Shown here: positions 1 to 13,089 of the stretch, piece after piece
Layout: every line of letters begins with the position of its first letter
Position numbering within the stretch: the first letter of the stretch is position 1
Assembly (NCBI GenBank): GCA_032622095.1
Contig: CP136063.1
Span: forward strand, 212,369,982 to 212,433,981
Source: Siphonodentalium dalli
Lineage: Eukaryota; Mollusca; Scaphopoda; Gadilida; Siphonodentaliidae
DNA length: 64,000 nucleotides
Direction: 5' to 3'
The notes under the pieces: generated by a model
Database searches by the model: none
The model's input: the letters and a program-made list of their open reading frames with translations, nothing else
What the model was told of the DNA's origin: nothing
Position numbers and translations under genes: made by a program

Positions 1-334
1 CGGGCGTTTGACCTTGAAATGACCCGATTTCAAGGTCAAGGTCACGTCGCACCGTCAAATTAATAGGCCTATGCCACTCCCCGGCCGAAGATATCCCCAC
101 ATACCAAGTGTCATCGAAATCCCGTGATATTCGGGCATTTGACCTTGAAATTACCCGATTTCAAGGTCAAGGTCACGTCGCACGGGCAAATTAATATGCC
201 TATTCCGGTTCCCGGCCGAAAATAGCCCCACATACAAAGTTTCATCGAAATCGTGTCGGCCGTTTTCGAGTTCATCGCGAACACACACACAGACACACAG
301 ACACACAGACAGATCTTCCAAAATATATAATAGA
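1..334 (-). repeat. Helitron-like (HINE/pearl-type) element, cut by window edge
   Basis: Two tandem units with a period near 131 bp begin at about 1 and 132. Each holds the palindromic core ACCTTGAAATNACCCGATTT followed by AAGGTCAAGGTCA. They are followed by a GACA-rich microsatellite (285-312). Read on the minus strand, the right edge starts TCTATTATATATTTTGG after an A, which matches a Helitron-type 5' TC terminus and resembles the 5' ends at 9157 and 24376. The 3' end lies outside the window. No ORF of value; the 61-codon frame here is repeat-derived. Confidence 0.5.
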
Positions 335-970
335 TATCCTTTCGGTCACGTTTTGCCGAATAACTATAACAAGCATTGGAAATACTTAATGTAGTCTAGA
401 TATAAATGATAAATTCTGGACTCTTCGCAGACTTTTTTAGTGTTCAATCAGTTGTCGCCATCTCTAAATTTGTAAACACTGTCATAAATTATCAATGTGA
501 CAGAACATTTAGCACGGTATTAATAACGCCACCCGTCTACAAATTTTAGAAATCTGTGGTCCCATGGGGATTTTATAAATAGATAATTGTTTTTTCCGGT
601 TATTTTGGGACGCGTTAAAGTTGTACTGCGACCCCGAGTCCGGTATAAGCTGTAGTTGGAATGTCCAAGTTCGTGAAAGTTCTACTGACTATGCCGATGA
701 TTTGAGAAGCTTTATTGTATTAGGATATTGTAGGAAGACTAATCTGGCCGTGTCAAATTGAGCTATAGCGATGGGATATCTCGCAGGACAACACATTTCG
801 GGTTTTCGTGGGGTGTGTTTTCGCTGGATGTCTTATAGTTGCAGTGTGTAACTATTATGACCGAGTTAACTGCGTTCGATGTTTAGGTATGAACAATGGC
901 TGGGCCATGCACACTTGCAGATTTTATGGCGGGTACACAATTCTATGAGACTGATTTTTCTGTAGCATGG
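335..970. other. No recognisable gene
   Basis: No coding frame with recognisable similarity. A stretch near 868-930, containing ACAATGGCTGGGCCA, reappears in opposite orientation near 34530-34610, so at least part of this is an old dispersed repeat. Confidence 0.4.
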
Positions 971-1275
971 TTAACCTTTTCATGGTGGGAGCTGCGCTGG
1001 TGCACCATTAAATATCATGTGCCATACATTCTCGTTATATACGCGAGTCTCCCATAGGGAGCCTCGCCTATATTAGAGAATGCACTGGCTTACAAGATCA
1101 TGGTAATATTGTTATGCCAATGCATTCTGTTGTATATGCGAGGCTCCCTATTTGGAAACTCGCATATATAAGAGAATGCACTGGCTTACAAGATCATGGT
1201 AATATTATTATGCCATTGAATTTTCCTGTATATGCGAGGCTCCCTGTAAAATAATGCATTGGCACAGAGTGTTAG
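971..1275. repeat. Degenerate hairpin-bearing TTAA element
   Basis: Starts TTAACCTTTTCATGG, close to the TTAACCCTTTCA ends of the better copies at 10550 and 21717. It then holds several copies of the window-wide hairpin arm (GCATATATAAGAGAATGCA and its complement). No clean right terminus was found, so the element is either decayed or internally duplicated. Confidence 0.45.
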
Positions 1276-2298
1276 GACAACATTCAGGAAGCTTCATTCA
1301 AGTAAACAAATGGTGCGGGGACTTTTTTCAATGTCAAAGATATGCGCATGTTCAATATATAAAGCATCGAAGAGTTAGAAGGACAACACTGACTATCTCA
1401 CTGATTATATGAAATACAGACAAAACCCATGTATGCCACAGGGTTAGAGTGAAAGACAACAACTGGAATGCGTTTATAGCTACCTGTTTCGAAAATCATA
1501 ATTATTTACAGGAAGCCGATACAATAAATGTAGTAGTAACCAATACAAACAAGAGGGTGACCATTTTTGAGGCACAATAACCGCCTATATAGATGTATGC
1601 CAAAGGGGGGGGGGGGAGACATCAATCGAATGCGTATTTCCCAAAACAAAAAACAAACAAACAAAAATCAAAAACAGGGAGGGTGGGAGGGTTGTCAAAA
1701 TAAGCGACCGTCTTCGGCGACAAATTTATTGGAAAGAAAGTTATCACAGTCACTGTGCGCATCCCTCCGGCAAAAAATATAGTTCCCACGATTCTGCTCT
1801 ACAAATTATTCCCATTCGCTAACTACTAACTAAATAGCAATACTGCCAAATTACTTGTACTTTATAATTATGTTTTATTTTCGTCCAAGTACTTCGCAAC
1901 ATCAGTGTATGGCTTACTTATCTGAAATGTCATGCGGTATGGTGTAGTGATCTATACCAGTGAAAGATCTCGTTACCAAACATGTTTCTGTTTGTACACA
2001 ATTGTTGGTTTAAATTGACACATCTGGCTAACCCTTTGGGTTAAAATACGTCGCTCTTATACGACTATGTTATAGACTGCCGTTTTAAAGTCTACTTGGT
2101 GCGTCGCATGTTCGTATTAAACGTCTCCATGGTGGATCGGATTGTTGTTTGCAAGACTGGTTGATATGTTGCATTTTGTTATTGATCGAACCCATACCTG
2201 CATGGTATATAATTTAGTTACAATAATACTACCATGCAATAGTTGGTATGTATGTTGTTGGCACTATAAGTCATGAAGCCATTATACATATATGCACC
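1276..2298. other. No recognisable gene; one poly-G tract
   Basis: No supportable coding region. A 13-base G run lies at about 1604-1616, flanked by A-rich low-complexity sequence. Confidence 0.4.
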
Positions 2299-2838
2299 TT
2301 TAAATGTGGTCTATCTCTTTATAAACATGTGATATATAGTTACCGGGGTATAAAATATTAGATATGAATCGAAGACCCCCTGTACGGAAATGCTTCTATC
2401 CATTAATATTGATTATATTTCGAAAATTTTCTAGTCGATAAACGTGTGGTTGTTTAGCTAGCGCACAATAGTGGTTCTTGTTAACGGAGACCAGAAATTT
2501 TATTGTGTAATTTTGCCCAAAATATACGTTAACTAGACTCATTATCGCTTGTAACTATGTAATAAAACAATACAAACAATCAATCTGGGACTTCGGCGAT
2601 CGAATGAGGAACACCCTGATGATCTCTATAGCAATATGGTATCGCCTGAATGGATTGTTCTAAAATAGAACAATAAAGTGTCCCACTTAATCATCTCATT
2701 TTATAATAAAATATTCGAAATAAAATCAATATTAATTGATAGAAGCGTTTCCGAACATGGGTCTTCAAATTATATTTATTATTTTATGCCCACGAAACAA
2801 TTTCAAGATTGTTATATGAAGAGGTAGTCCATCTTTAA
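2299..2838 (+). mobile_element. Long-TIR non-autonomous DNA element, copy 1
   Basis: About 540 bp. Its ends are inverted repeats of roughly 150 bp: the left arm has TTTATAAACATG, then GGGGTATAAAATATTAGAT, then CTTCTATCCATTAATATTGA; the right arm carries the complement. The outermost bases read TTTAAATG... and ...CATCTTTAA. A second copy lies inverted at 19904-20460. No transposase frame is present, so it would depend on another element's transposase. The target duplication is not clear, though a TTAA-type site is possible. Confidence 0.65.
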
Positions 2839-2948
2839 CTAACGTAATCAACGCATTCCATAGATGGTGGTCAACACGTTCACACGAAGTACACATATCA
2901 TATTCGCGCGAGTTAGGATGTTACATAACGTTGTCGGAAATGACTCAA

Positions 2949-3142
2949 ATAACCCGTTCATCGCGGAAGCCTCGCATACATAAGAGAATGCACTGGCATA
3001 CAACATCGAGGTAAATATTGTTAGGCCAATGCATTCTCTTTTATATGCGAGGCTCCCTGTGGGAGACTCGCATATATAAGAAAATCCATTGGCACAGGGT
3101 TTCGCAAACAAAATCAGGGAGCTGCAGTCTTGAAAGGGTTAA
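2949..3142. mobile_element. Short hairpin MITE of the TTAACCC group
   Basis: Left end ATAACCCGTTCA and right end TGAAAGGGTTAA are imperfect inverted repeats matching the 10550 element. The interior is a hairpin of CCAATGCATTCTC...GAGAATGCACTGG arms. About 190 bp. The short ORFs on both strands are by-products of the palindrome. Confidence 0.5.
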
Positions 3143-4115
3143 GCACAATGATTATCTGTCCGTATGTATGTATGTATGTATGTTTTTCAAGTTCAACGCC
3201 CTAATACAGTGAGCCGTCAGCCACACTGTCTGTGGTTTAAGAGAGATAATTACCTCGTGCTTGAAAATTCGGCTCACAATGCATTTGGGCCCTGTGGGCT
3301 CTCTGCATTCTGAGTTTGAATGTTCTAACACTCGGTTATTATCCATTACGAAATTAGGAATGTTGTCTCTTTAGGCATATTCGAATGTGTCCATGCATTT
3401 AAGTCTAGACCAGTCATATACACATCCAAATGGATACGCTTTTGTAATCGGTCACTGCATGTTGCAGGTATCGGCTATTACACACTATTGCCATTTAACT
3501 CCCAGGTTGGTAAGTAACTTATCAACCTGCGACGAGGAGTTAGTAAGCTGCTTACTAACCTGTATGGAGTGGTCGTGTTGAACAAGTGCGATCAGACGCA
3601 ATGAGTGAGATAATTCCAGGCCACAACTAGGACATTAACACATCAAATAATCGATTACCAATAGAAAGTGGACGGTGGAAAAAATCAAAACGGAATGGCA
3701 GAGTGTGTACGTGTACATTATGTAATGACGGCATAGGAGATGAGTAACACTTTGTAATTATGTGTTCACACCTTAATGATATCCGAATCAAATATATCCC
3801 GGACTATTACTGGAAATATCCCAGCGAAGAAAAGTTTTATAGACTTCTATCGATTGAAAATATTAGTATTGCGGAGATTGTCATTATACCTGAAGTGTGC
3901 CTTTGAGGAACTCCCCATTTCAAAACACATCCCATTTGTTAAGACCGGGGTTACATATAACTGCTGTTCCCCTGCATTATTCGATGTGTGTGACAAAATG
4001 GAAATACAAAGGGGTTGAGATATATAAATATTATATGGTATTGTGTCCGTGGCATGAGTAAATTGAGAAGATTATAGCCACTATAGTGTCCTGCTATTGT
4101 ACATATATGTATATA
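3143..4115. other. No recognisable gene; TATG microsatellite
   Basis: A TATG tetranucleotide run sits at about 3162-3184. A small imperfect inverted repeat around a TAAGTAACTTA motif lies near 3500-3570. Short open frames at 3387-3581 and 3776-4018 have no recognisable similarity and are probably chance. Confidence 0.4.
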
Positions 4116-6942
4116 CTAGCAGGGTTACTCGGCGTTGCCCAGGTTAATGTATGCTGTGGATATTTGTTGGGAATAGAGAATGCTCTTGCTTAAAGTGGTA
4201 TACGTTTTCTCATAAATTGTATATTCAAATAGCATAACAAAACATGATTATTACAGTTATGGAATATAAGTAGTGTCTCACCTTGTCAATTGTCATTCTG
4301 TTTATCGCGATTAATCCGTTCCACCAATAATGAAGTATTTATTTATTTACAACTGCGTATGCATTAGACGTTATAATATGATACATGAACATTATAAACA
4401 CATTAGTTCGATAAAAGATGATAATTGGGTTTTACATATTGAGATGTATCAATCAATATAGTGGGTTGGACAAAGATCTCGAGGACACCTGTCTATCATA
4501 TCTCCATGAAAATACAGATGTTTCAAAGAAATTTCCAGGTGCTCCTCTGTTCATGGTGCTATATATTGGCTAAATATTCTTAGTTTGAACGAAATGTTGC
4601 TGCGCAAATATATCAGCTACATGTGCCAGACACAGAGCGCGATTTTGAGTTGTTTATGTCAGTCGATGAGTCTGTACTAAAACCATTGTCAGATGTCAGT
4701 ATTGGTAGGATCCTGAAAAGTCTTGTGCTACTAACTGCATTTTCTTGTATATCAGAAGAAATTATATTTGACTGCACACTGTGACCACTATTTTTGAACA
4801 GGCCTTCCATATCTCTTGACAAATTGTAACTTTTTGTGGAAACTGTATTGAATGGAACAGACTAAATTTTGTTATTATATATATGCAATCCTCTGACGGT
4901 TCGAGGTCTCTCAGTTTGCACGAATATATGTATCTCTTCAATAGAATGATAAATATACGTTTAATGCTTCTTCTACGGTATCTCTTATTGCTAGCTTATT
5001 GCGTGAATGCCTTGATTGCCATACCCATATAAATATGACTGTTAAGAAGATACAATTGTTCAAGTGACTTATGTGGGTCACCATATGTCGGGATTGTGAA
5101 ATGTGAACGCCCAACTACTTAAAATGATATGGAGATGGCCTGGTGACTGTATATAACTTATATGTGGATATCGGCGAATAGCAATCTTATCAATGGTAGT
5201 GCATATCCGCTCGCCATCCGTGACGCAAACGACACCAAATGTGATTTAATTCATGGTATATCATTAGAGAAAAATGTGTATGCATTTGGTGGAATTTGGT
5301 TTATTAAATCAATTGTTGATGCAACGCTGACTCGAACAACGCCATATTGCGAAAGTGATTATGTATTCGTTTGGTGGAAATCAGCGACAAAACTATTTCA
5401 CCATATTTTTTTAATTTCCCCTCCCACCAACAGCGTCATTTTAGAAAATTTTAACCCGCACCATTATCTTCCTTGTAAAAAGTTACCCCTCTTAGAGTGC
5501 CATATCGATTGTACCGCGTGAAGTTATATATAGAACGCACACAGACAGACAAAACGACAGACAGACAGCACGATTTTATTTCTTGTATCATTTGAGAAGA
5601 ACGTGTCTGAATTTGATGGTAATTGGTACTAAAAATATTTTGTATCAATTTTGGTGACCCTCCCGTCCCTATTTCGGACTCAAGCTGCACACACTAAGAC
5701 TCATTAGAGATTAGAGATGCATATAATAATATTATATGAAATTGGTGAAAATTGGCGAGTATACAAATTCCTATCAAATTTAAGGTCCCAATATCTCTCA
5801 CCCATAGGGCACCAATTTGGTGTATCTAAACCACACGATAAGATTCCTCGTATCACGGAGAAGAATATGTATCAATCTGGTGGAAATCGGCACTAAACAT
5901 ATAGATATAATTTTTTGTGTCCCTCTCATCTCTATACACCACTGACTCGAATGGCCCCACTTGTGACATCCTTAAACCACACGATTACACTCCTGATATC
6001 ATGGAGATGATTGTTTATAAGTTTGGTGATAATCGGCGACTAAACAATTTTTTTATCAAATTTGGTGCCAATCCCTTCCCTCTCCATCTCTCACCCAAAC
6101 AGCACCACTATGTCGTCTTTAAATCACGATTAGATTCATCGTATCATGGATAAGAACGTGTATCAATTTGGTGGAAATTGGCGTTAAAACAATTGTGCAT
6201 CAATGTTGGTGCCCCTGTCTCTTTCAATGCAACCCTGGCTTGAATGAGGCCGCATTTGACAGACAAAAGCCACACCATTAGACTCCTCATACCACGGGGA
6301 TGATTTTGTATTAGTGTGGTGGCAATCGGCGACTTATTATCAAATTTAGTGCCCACCCCTCCCAATCTCTCATTCAAAAACAACAATTTGGCGTTGTTAA
6401 ATCGTACAATTAGATGCCTTGTATCATGAAGAAGAATATATATCAATTTGGTGGAAATCGGCGCTAAAATAAGTTTTATCAATTTCGGTGCCCCTCTCCC
6501 CTTCCGTTCATCCCTGTCTCAAACGATGCATATTTAAACCACACCGTTGGATTCTTCATATCATGGGGATGATTATAAATTATGTAAGTTTCGTGGCAAT
6601 CGGCGACAGAAAATAAATCTGCCCCCCCCCCTTCCGGGCACCGCTGACGCGAACGGCGCGACTTTTGCCATATTTAAACCACGCCATTAGATTCCTCATA
6701 TTATGGGGATGATTATATATAAGTTTGGTGGCAATCGGCGACAAATTTTTGTTCTGCCCCTCCCCCTTTTCTGCCCCTGACAACAACGGCGTCACTTTAG
6801 AAAATTATAACCCCGACTATTATCTTTCTCGTAAAAATGTTACTCCTAGTAGACCCCTTTGGCATCATCTAGATGGTCCCCTGTGAATTTATATAGAACA
6901 CAGACAGACAGACAGACAGACATTCGCAAATATAGATATAGA
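4116..6942 (-). mobile_element. Helitron-like non-autonomous element A (HINE/pearl-like)
   Basis: About 2.83 kb, read on the minus strand. The 5' end is TCTATATCTATATTTGCG preceded by A. A GTCT microsatellite (6899-6922) follows, then a tandem core, then about 1 kb of unique sequence. The 3' end has CCTGGGCAACGCCGAG, then CCTG, then terminal CTAG followed by T. TC...CTAG ends, a subterminal GC stem and no target duplication are the Helitron signature. The layout of microsatellite plus tandem core is what is known of pearl/DINE-type elements. The inverted sister copy at 24376-27266 fixes both borders. No Rep/helicase frame. Confidence 0.72.
5250..6800 (-). repeat. Tandem core of element A, unit about 135-140 bp
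   Basis: Roughly ten diverged units. Each has a GTGGCAATCGGCGAC (or GTGGAAATCGGCGCTAAA) box, a C-rich stretch and a TTTAAACCACACNATTAGA box. Adjacent unit starts at 6571 and 6711 are 140 bp apart. The short ORFs here, such as 6144-6482 and 6580-6795, are frames through the repeat and not genes. Confidence 0.7.
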
Positions 6943-6944
6943 TA

Positions 6945-7000
6945 TTGCATGTTCTGTGTTAAATCATAGTTTTTGCAATAAACTGATTCTGATTCTGACT
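6945..7000 (+). repeat. Possible LINE 3' tail fragment
   Basis: GCAATAAACTGATTCTGATT (tandem CTGATT-type repeats after AATAAA) looks like the short tandem-repeat 3' end of a CR1/L2-like LINE. It abuts the border of element A. Only about 55 bp, so the assignment is tentative. Confidence 0.35.
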
Positions 7001-7002
7001 AA

Positions 7003-9156
7003 TCCGCTTCGGTAGTGTGAATTTATTTCAGATGAATATGCAACAGCTGTCAATTATCCAACCGCGCTATTGTAAATAGGACACATTTTGCGAACTTCAC
7101 CCAATAGGCCTATTGAACTGCCTGGGAGTAGTGACAGGGGTTGTGGTTCTCCAATTCGGGTCAAAATTCTCACAGTATAGACATTTCATTGCAACTGTTG
7201 TTTGTTTAAACCAAACGTCAAATAATTTCCTACTTTTAGTCAATTTTGGACCGTCGTTTGGAAAACATACAATCATGCAATATATACTAGAATTTTGTTG
7301 GAAATCTGTGGCATTTTTGCCTGTTTTGGGAGGTGAGGGACTTCAGTTTCAAAGCTGCTTTGTAATCATCAACAGAGACACCACCAGCCACGACCCAGCC
7401 AATGGTCAATTATCAAACAATCAATTTGTAAATGATCTAGGCACGGAAAGATTGAGTAGTTTGTGGAATAAATATACAAGCCGAAATTTTTCTGATGATT
7501 GCAGAGGTTTCGATGGATTTCAATTTTAAACCAAACACAACGCATACATGTATAGCGTGAGACTTCTGAAGTTCTGAACGTTCTAGACACTCTCTTAAAT
7601 TACATGTAATTCTAGCCTGAAGTGCACGTTAAAAAGTGATATGGGATTGCCATGGACGTGGCTAGAGAATCTCCATCTGGGCATCTAAATTATAATTTTA
7701 ATTAGATATATTCTCATTACACTAATTTTATTTTTGACTGGCTAAAACTGCTCCTACGGCAGACTGTCTGTTCATCATTAGCATAATATAAGCTTCCGGT
7801 GAGCAAGGCGGGGTACCTTGTTTGTGGGCCCAGGACACTGTGGCATCACCTGCTCATTCTGTATATGGGCTCTATAAAACAAAGTACGGGAAATTGGCAT
7901 TTACTGTACTGGCAGTGTCCAACTGGTACCCCAACATTTGCATTTCAAACTATCGGAAATTATTGAACCTGATCGACACTCCAAACAAGCGTGTGGTTAG
8001 AAATGTTCGAACTGGTTGCAATTTCAGTCCAAACTTTCGACCCGAAGTAGATAAATATTCGACTTTTCTTCTATAAGCAACATGTTACACACTATATATG
8101 GTCTAGTGGCTCGGAAATCATACTGTTAGAACAAATTTAACGTATGCGGATCGAACATTTATTTTCAGATAATGCTGTGTAATGTATGCAATTGTAACTT
8201 TTGAAACTTGTGGCCTAAGTTATTGGGTTGACATCCCAACAATCTGTCAACACGTCCCCGTGGAATGCCGAACCCCATCGAACCACAGCTCGGCCTGTGT
8301 GTCTCTCCCCTGGAGACGATAACCTATGCACAGCGTAACATTGTGAAAAGCGAATGTCATTATATTGAACTTACACACATGAATTAAAAAAAAATATTTA
8401 GTTTGAAAATGAGTCCATGGGTTTTGTGCATCCAATATGCAAACAATGTACATTAAAATCACTACATATATGTTATGGACGGCATGGGCGTAACTATAGC
8501 TATGGTTCGATAGGATTCGGAGGAACCCGACCTGGTAAGCAAAATGCTCTATTGTCTGAGAAATCGGTATATGTAGGCGTCCAGAACATTTCGTACCAAC
8601 ATATTGGCGTTTATCCACTTAGGCAATGTATAGAGCAAAACTGGCTACGTCCAAGACTGTTGGGAAACAAAGAACATACAGCCAATGAGCCTTTCCCTCT
8701 ATTTATACGCAGGGACGCGGTTTCATGGGGGTTGGGATGTCTCACACCCAACATTTCTCACCACGCCATCAGATGGAAATTCGCACCAAAAATAGGTTGA
8801 AATGGTTCTCGTAGTTTAATTTTCGAACCAGCCTTTAGCGTGCAACTCGTTGATTTCAGATTAAAAGTCGCCTATTTCCAGTCTTTTCGGTCAGATTTTT
8901 GGATAAGATGTTATAAATATCTTATCAATCATCCAGAAAGCGACGTTGTCAGCTATTCCATATATTTCGATATGCAGATGGCTTAATACATTATTTATAA
9001 TTGATTAAAACATTTCATGTCGGCTTTATATTTTCTGTTTTCAAAGCAGTATTGCTATCGGTTTTGATATTCTGTTTTACATTTGTTTGCACAATGGTCC
9101 GTTTCTTAATTGCCCTGGCCCCAATCGAGCACCACGCTCTGATTTGGGTGTTTTTA
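7003..9156. other. No recognisable gene over 2.1 kb
   Basis: Open frames at 7113-7529 (138 aa, +) and 8417-8800 (127 aa, +) are the longest here. Neither shows a recognisable domain, signal peptide or family motif. Both lie in ordinary AT-rich sequence with no splice context I can defend. I list them only as unsupported ORFs. Confidence 0.35.
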
Positions 9157-9633
9157 TCTCATATATATTTTGAAGACCTCTGCTTGTCTGTCTGTATGTT
9201 TGTCTGTATGTCTGTATGTCATTTATACAAATCTACGATTCTCGACCGATCGGGACGAAACTTGGTAGGTGTGTGTAGTTTGACCAGGCGGTCGTCGTTG
9301 TCGTATTGGCGATCCCGTGCGGCGCCCGCTTCGCGCATGCGCAGACGAGATCTCGGAAACGATGGAGCTATCGACTTGAAATTTGCTATGTGAATGTATC
9401 TTGCCCCGGATACGAATTTTATCGGGTCGCCGAGCCCGTGCGGTGCCAGCTTCGCGCACGCGCAGACGAGATCTCGGAAACGGGTGGAGCTATCGACTTT
9501 AAATTTGGTATGTGAATGTATCTTGCCCCGGATATATGTTAATGTTGATCTATATATTGTAACATATATGTATATCATACGAAATCTTATTTCGTTATAT
9601 CGAAATATTATTTCGCGAAGCGCTTTACTCTAA
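9157..9633 (+). mobile_element. Short Helitron-like element with 121-bp tandem core
   Basis: The left end TCTCATATATATTTTGAAGA after an A resembles the 5' ends of the other Helitron-like elements here. A GTCTGTAT microsatellite (about 9187-9220) follows. Two units of about 121 bp start at 9311 and 9432 and share CCCGTGCGG and CGCAGACGAGATCTCGGAAA. The right part has a CGCGAAGCGC stem and a CTAA that could be the terminus. The 3' flank is A, not T, so the right border is uncertain. ORFs in this span are repeat frames. Confidence 0.5.
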
Positions 9634-10549
9634 ATGTACCATAACGACCACACACACTGCATTCTTTTCTTATATTTATTTAGCTTTTTGGTGATTTATT
9701 CCATAAAAAGCTGAATGTATTATAATTTATTTTCACAGTATCTGCCGAGAATTTGAGACTAGCCCACGCCGAACTGTAAGTCAGCCCAATATTAGAAGAG
9801 TTTCACATGTGAATTATCGATCGATTTCCGTGTTCTTATCACGTGATGCCACGGGCGATGCATTTGAAATGTGAGGGGGAAAATGTCATTGGCGATTTAG
9901 TTTTTGTGTGAAACGCACTATAAAAGATAAAATGCCACGTATTAAGTGATCTGAGAAGTTCATAGGAACATACCTGTTTTAATTGTAATGATATATTTAT
10001 GTTTTGATCCCCTGTCGATAACCGACATTTAGTGACCCACTTGGCAGTTGACTAATCACCGAACAGGGTTTAGTGTAACACATGCGAACACAAAAAAAAG
10101 AGTTTACTTGGCACCTCCCGGGCTCCGTACCTTCGGCGTCGCAATGCAGTTACATGTATATCGATATGATAAGCTGTCACATAACGTCTCACCTTCATTT
10201 TGCAGTGGTTTACACCAATATCCCAAATTGCTGAGCTGATTACGTCCGCATGTTTGATTTTCATCACAGGGAGAAAGAAAGCAGGGATGTGTTGGTGTCT
10301 GCAATATAATAAGCATTCAAAATCATCACGGAAATATTACACTTGTAAATACTGTTAAACCCCCACAGCCTAACAACAAGCATTCAAGTCAACAATCATT
10401 ATAAAGCTCTTTAAATTTTTTTATATTTTTGTTGAATTTTAACTATAATGATTCGAATTTTCTAAGTTGCGTTAGCTGAACGGATGTTATTACGTATCAA
10501 ATTGTAAGGATTATCTTAATTGAAGACCTACAGTTAGACCTTTCCTGAT
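9634..10549. other. No recognisable gene
   Basis: No supportable coding sequence. The overlapping short frames on both strands at 10048-10316 show no domain. Confidence 0.4.
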
Positions 10550-11011
10550 TTAACCCTTTCAGTGCCAAGTCCGATTTTTGTATCAACCCATATACCCTGT
10601 GCCAATGCATTCTCTTATATATGCGAGTCGACTATAGGTCGCCTCGCATATATAAGAGAATGCATTGGCCTAACAATTTTTCATCATTTGCTATTATTTT
10701 TTACAATTTTTTACAATTTTAATATTGTTTTCTTATATTCTTTAACAGACTTATTTTGTAGGTTTAGTGCCAGGGAATCTTACGTTTTTCATGGGCATCA
10801 AACTTATTACTATGAATACTTGGTGATAGTTTTGAGATATAACATGCCCCTAAGGTTTTATCCAGTTTGTTTTTAAATACGCCATAGCATGCTTAAGCAT
10901 ACCCAAAATAATTCAACCCAAAAACAAATTTATTTTTTTATTTTTTTAGGGCCGATTTTACAGACCATAAATTAGGGCCGATGAGATCGGCCCTGGCACT
11001 GAAAGGGTTAA
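10550..11011. mobile_element. TTAA-flanked MITE, piggyBac-like ends, with internal hairpin
   Basis: 462 bp including TTAA at both ends (10550-10553 and 11008-11011). Terminal inverted repeats are CCCTTTCAGTGCCA and TGGCACTGAAAGGG. TTAA duplication plus CCC...GGG ends is the piggyBac pattern. The left interior carries a near-perfect hairpin (10602-10670) with arms CCAATGCATTCTCTTATATA and complement. The right interior is T/A-rich. The 104-aa frame starting at 10562 is a read-through of this non-coding element. Confidence 0.8.
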
Positions 11012-12240
11012 ATGTCATCTCCCATTTGAACAGTTCTCATCCAGTGCATCAGTATTTCATGTTAACTTTTAGCTTCGACTACAATGTATTTCATCTACCA
11101 TGGAAACTAATAACTCATTGATATGGCATAGCGAATATAGTGGTTCGGTCAAAGGAAGCTAAGTGATCGTAAAATCTTCAACATCCATGCATGTAGTTCG
11201 ATGTCTAAACATTAAATAAATTTAACTTGCCGCATAATCGTACTGTCTGTGTATTGCGATGGTTGTATTTTAACCTGACTTTTTTTCTGATATGCAATTG
11301 AATCAGCAGATCGATTAACTGTTTAATGGTGTGTATGTAGGAATAAAACACATACCAATGTAGTCTTCGTTGCATATTTTACGGTGGGTCCAACTGGGGT
11401 AGTCCCCATTCCACTTTTTAATAGATCACACATCCTGCTCCGCACGTTGTATGCAACTTTTTCGCATGGCTCTGTGAATATACATAGTCAAAAGAAAGTA
11501 TTAATTACGACACACTGTTATTTGAGCAATAAAGGAAAAATGAAGATAAAATTAAAAATATATACACATACAAGATGTACAGATATACGCTGCACGTATA
11601 TGTAGAACACACTCTGTGTGAAACATTTTCTCTTGGGATTATGGGTCTTACCTCACCAAAAGAGCAGGCTTGCTTCAATTCAAATCAATTAACATGATTA
11701 TTACATGGAATGCCAACCAATCAGACAAAAATAAATAAGATTGATGCAATATGTAATACCCCGGAGCGGTATATCGAAATTGTATGTGAGAAAATGCCCA
11801 ATCAAAGCAAAGATTAATTTTTCGACGCGGATGAGTACAATGCGTCGTAATATTAGATATCGTTCTTTTTTAGCTTCTTGAGGAATCAGAGGGGGTGGAA
11901 TTCAACATATGATATTTTATTGCCCAAGTAGTTACTTAACATTGAGAGTTGAAGAAAAAGCCAGAATGTACCAAAAATTTTAAACGGGAAAGATTGTTAT
12001 ATGAGATATCCGTAAAACTTGGTCGCCATTTTGGACGCCATCTTTTTTTTAATTTTGTATTGGAATACACAGACATCAATGAAGGAATGTAAATATAAAC
12101 ATAGGTACATATTATTATATATCAGGTGACATTCTTCCAATTCGCTCACATCTCGCTCGCTTCATTTACAAGTCTTTCGTACACCATATGCACTCCCAGT
12201 GAATGACATGTAAATTGGACGCCATCTTGTGTTGGGTGTG
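11012..12240. other. No gene; remnants of repeat family R near the right side
   Basis: From about 11990 to 12240 the phrases GGACGCCATCTT and CCAATTCGCTCACATCTCGC resemble family R copies at 21400-22870 and 28060-33110. The remainder is unassigned. Confidence 0.4.
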
Positions 12241-12261
12241 GGGTAACAGATTTCATTCACA

Positions 12262-12640
12262 ACAGGTAGAATAGTATCACATGTACATACAGCATCACAA
12301 ACACATATAGAATAATGTCACATGTACATACAGCACCACAAACATATATACAATAATGTCACATGTACATACAGCATCACAAACAAATGTAGAATAATGT
12401 CACATGTACATACAGCATCACATACAAATGTAGAATAATGTCACATGTACATACAGCATCGCAAACAAATTTAGAATAATGTCACATGTACATACAGCAT
12501 CACAAACAAATGTAGAATAATGTCACATGTACATACAGCATCACAAACAAATGTAGAATAATGTCACATGTACATACAGCATCACAAACAAATGCAGAAT
12601 AATGTCACATGTACATACAGCATCACAAACAAAATACAAG
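12262..12640 (+). repeat. 41-bp minisatellite, about 9 copies
   Basis: Units recur exactly every 41 bp (GCATC/GCACC at 12292, 12333, 12374, 12415, 12456, 12497, 12538, 12579, 12620). The core ATAATGTCACATGTACATAC is nearly invariant and variation sits in the AAACAAATGTAGA part. Units are adjacent, without spacers, so this is a minisatellite and not a CRISPR-like array. Confidence 0.92.
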
Positions 12641-13089
12641 TGGAACAAAATTTACGATTCAATGATAGATATACTCCTGAATTTTTAAATCTTATTGTGG
12701 CCATATTGTTTCCCGATTTTCAAGGCCAATGGCACTGAACTCGGTCTGATACCGTGGCTCATTTTTGTTCAATATTCACATACGAACTTGACATATGCCA
12801 AATTACAAGACCACCATCCGTCTGGATCGTGCATTTTCATTATCGAACAGCGAATATCGAACTGACATATATTCGTTTTATATTATGCTAAGTACGCCAT
12901 GATAAAAACCGAAACAACTACCCACACAAACCATTAGCTATGCATCGCAAACAGACATGCTTTCAACATTGTATGACATTATAGGCCTATGGCTACCCCT
13001 TGGGACTTCATGTACTTTGAAACGCGACAGTTTGTGCAATTGACACAAAGCAGCAATCGAATGAACGTAACAAAACATTAAATAAGTAA
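12641..13089. other. No recognisable feature
   Basis: No gene or repeat identified. Confidence 0.35.

Noticed and set aside
7113-7529. 138-aa open frame as a gene
   Set aside because: No recognisable domain, no splice or promoter context, and a matching-length frame on the other strand; likely chance.
8417-8800. 127-aa open frame as a gene
   Set aside because: No family motif; overlaps an equally long antisense frame; no supporting context.
10562-10876. 104-aa frame with hydrophobic stretch
   Set aside because: Starts at the terminus of the 10550 MITE and runs through its hairpin; the same peptide start recurs at 21846 only because the hairpin recurs.
12262-12640. CRISPR-like regular array
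   Set aside because: The 41-bp units are contiguous with no unique spacers and the window is eukaryotic; it is a minisatellite.
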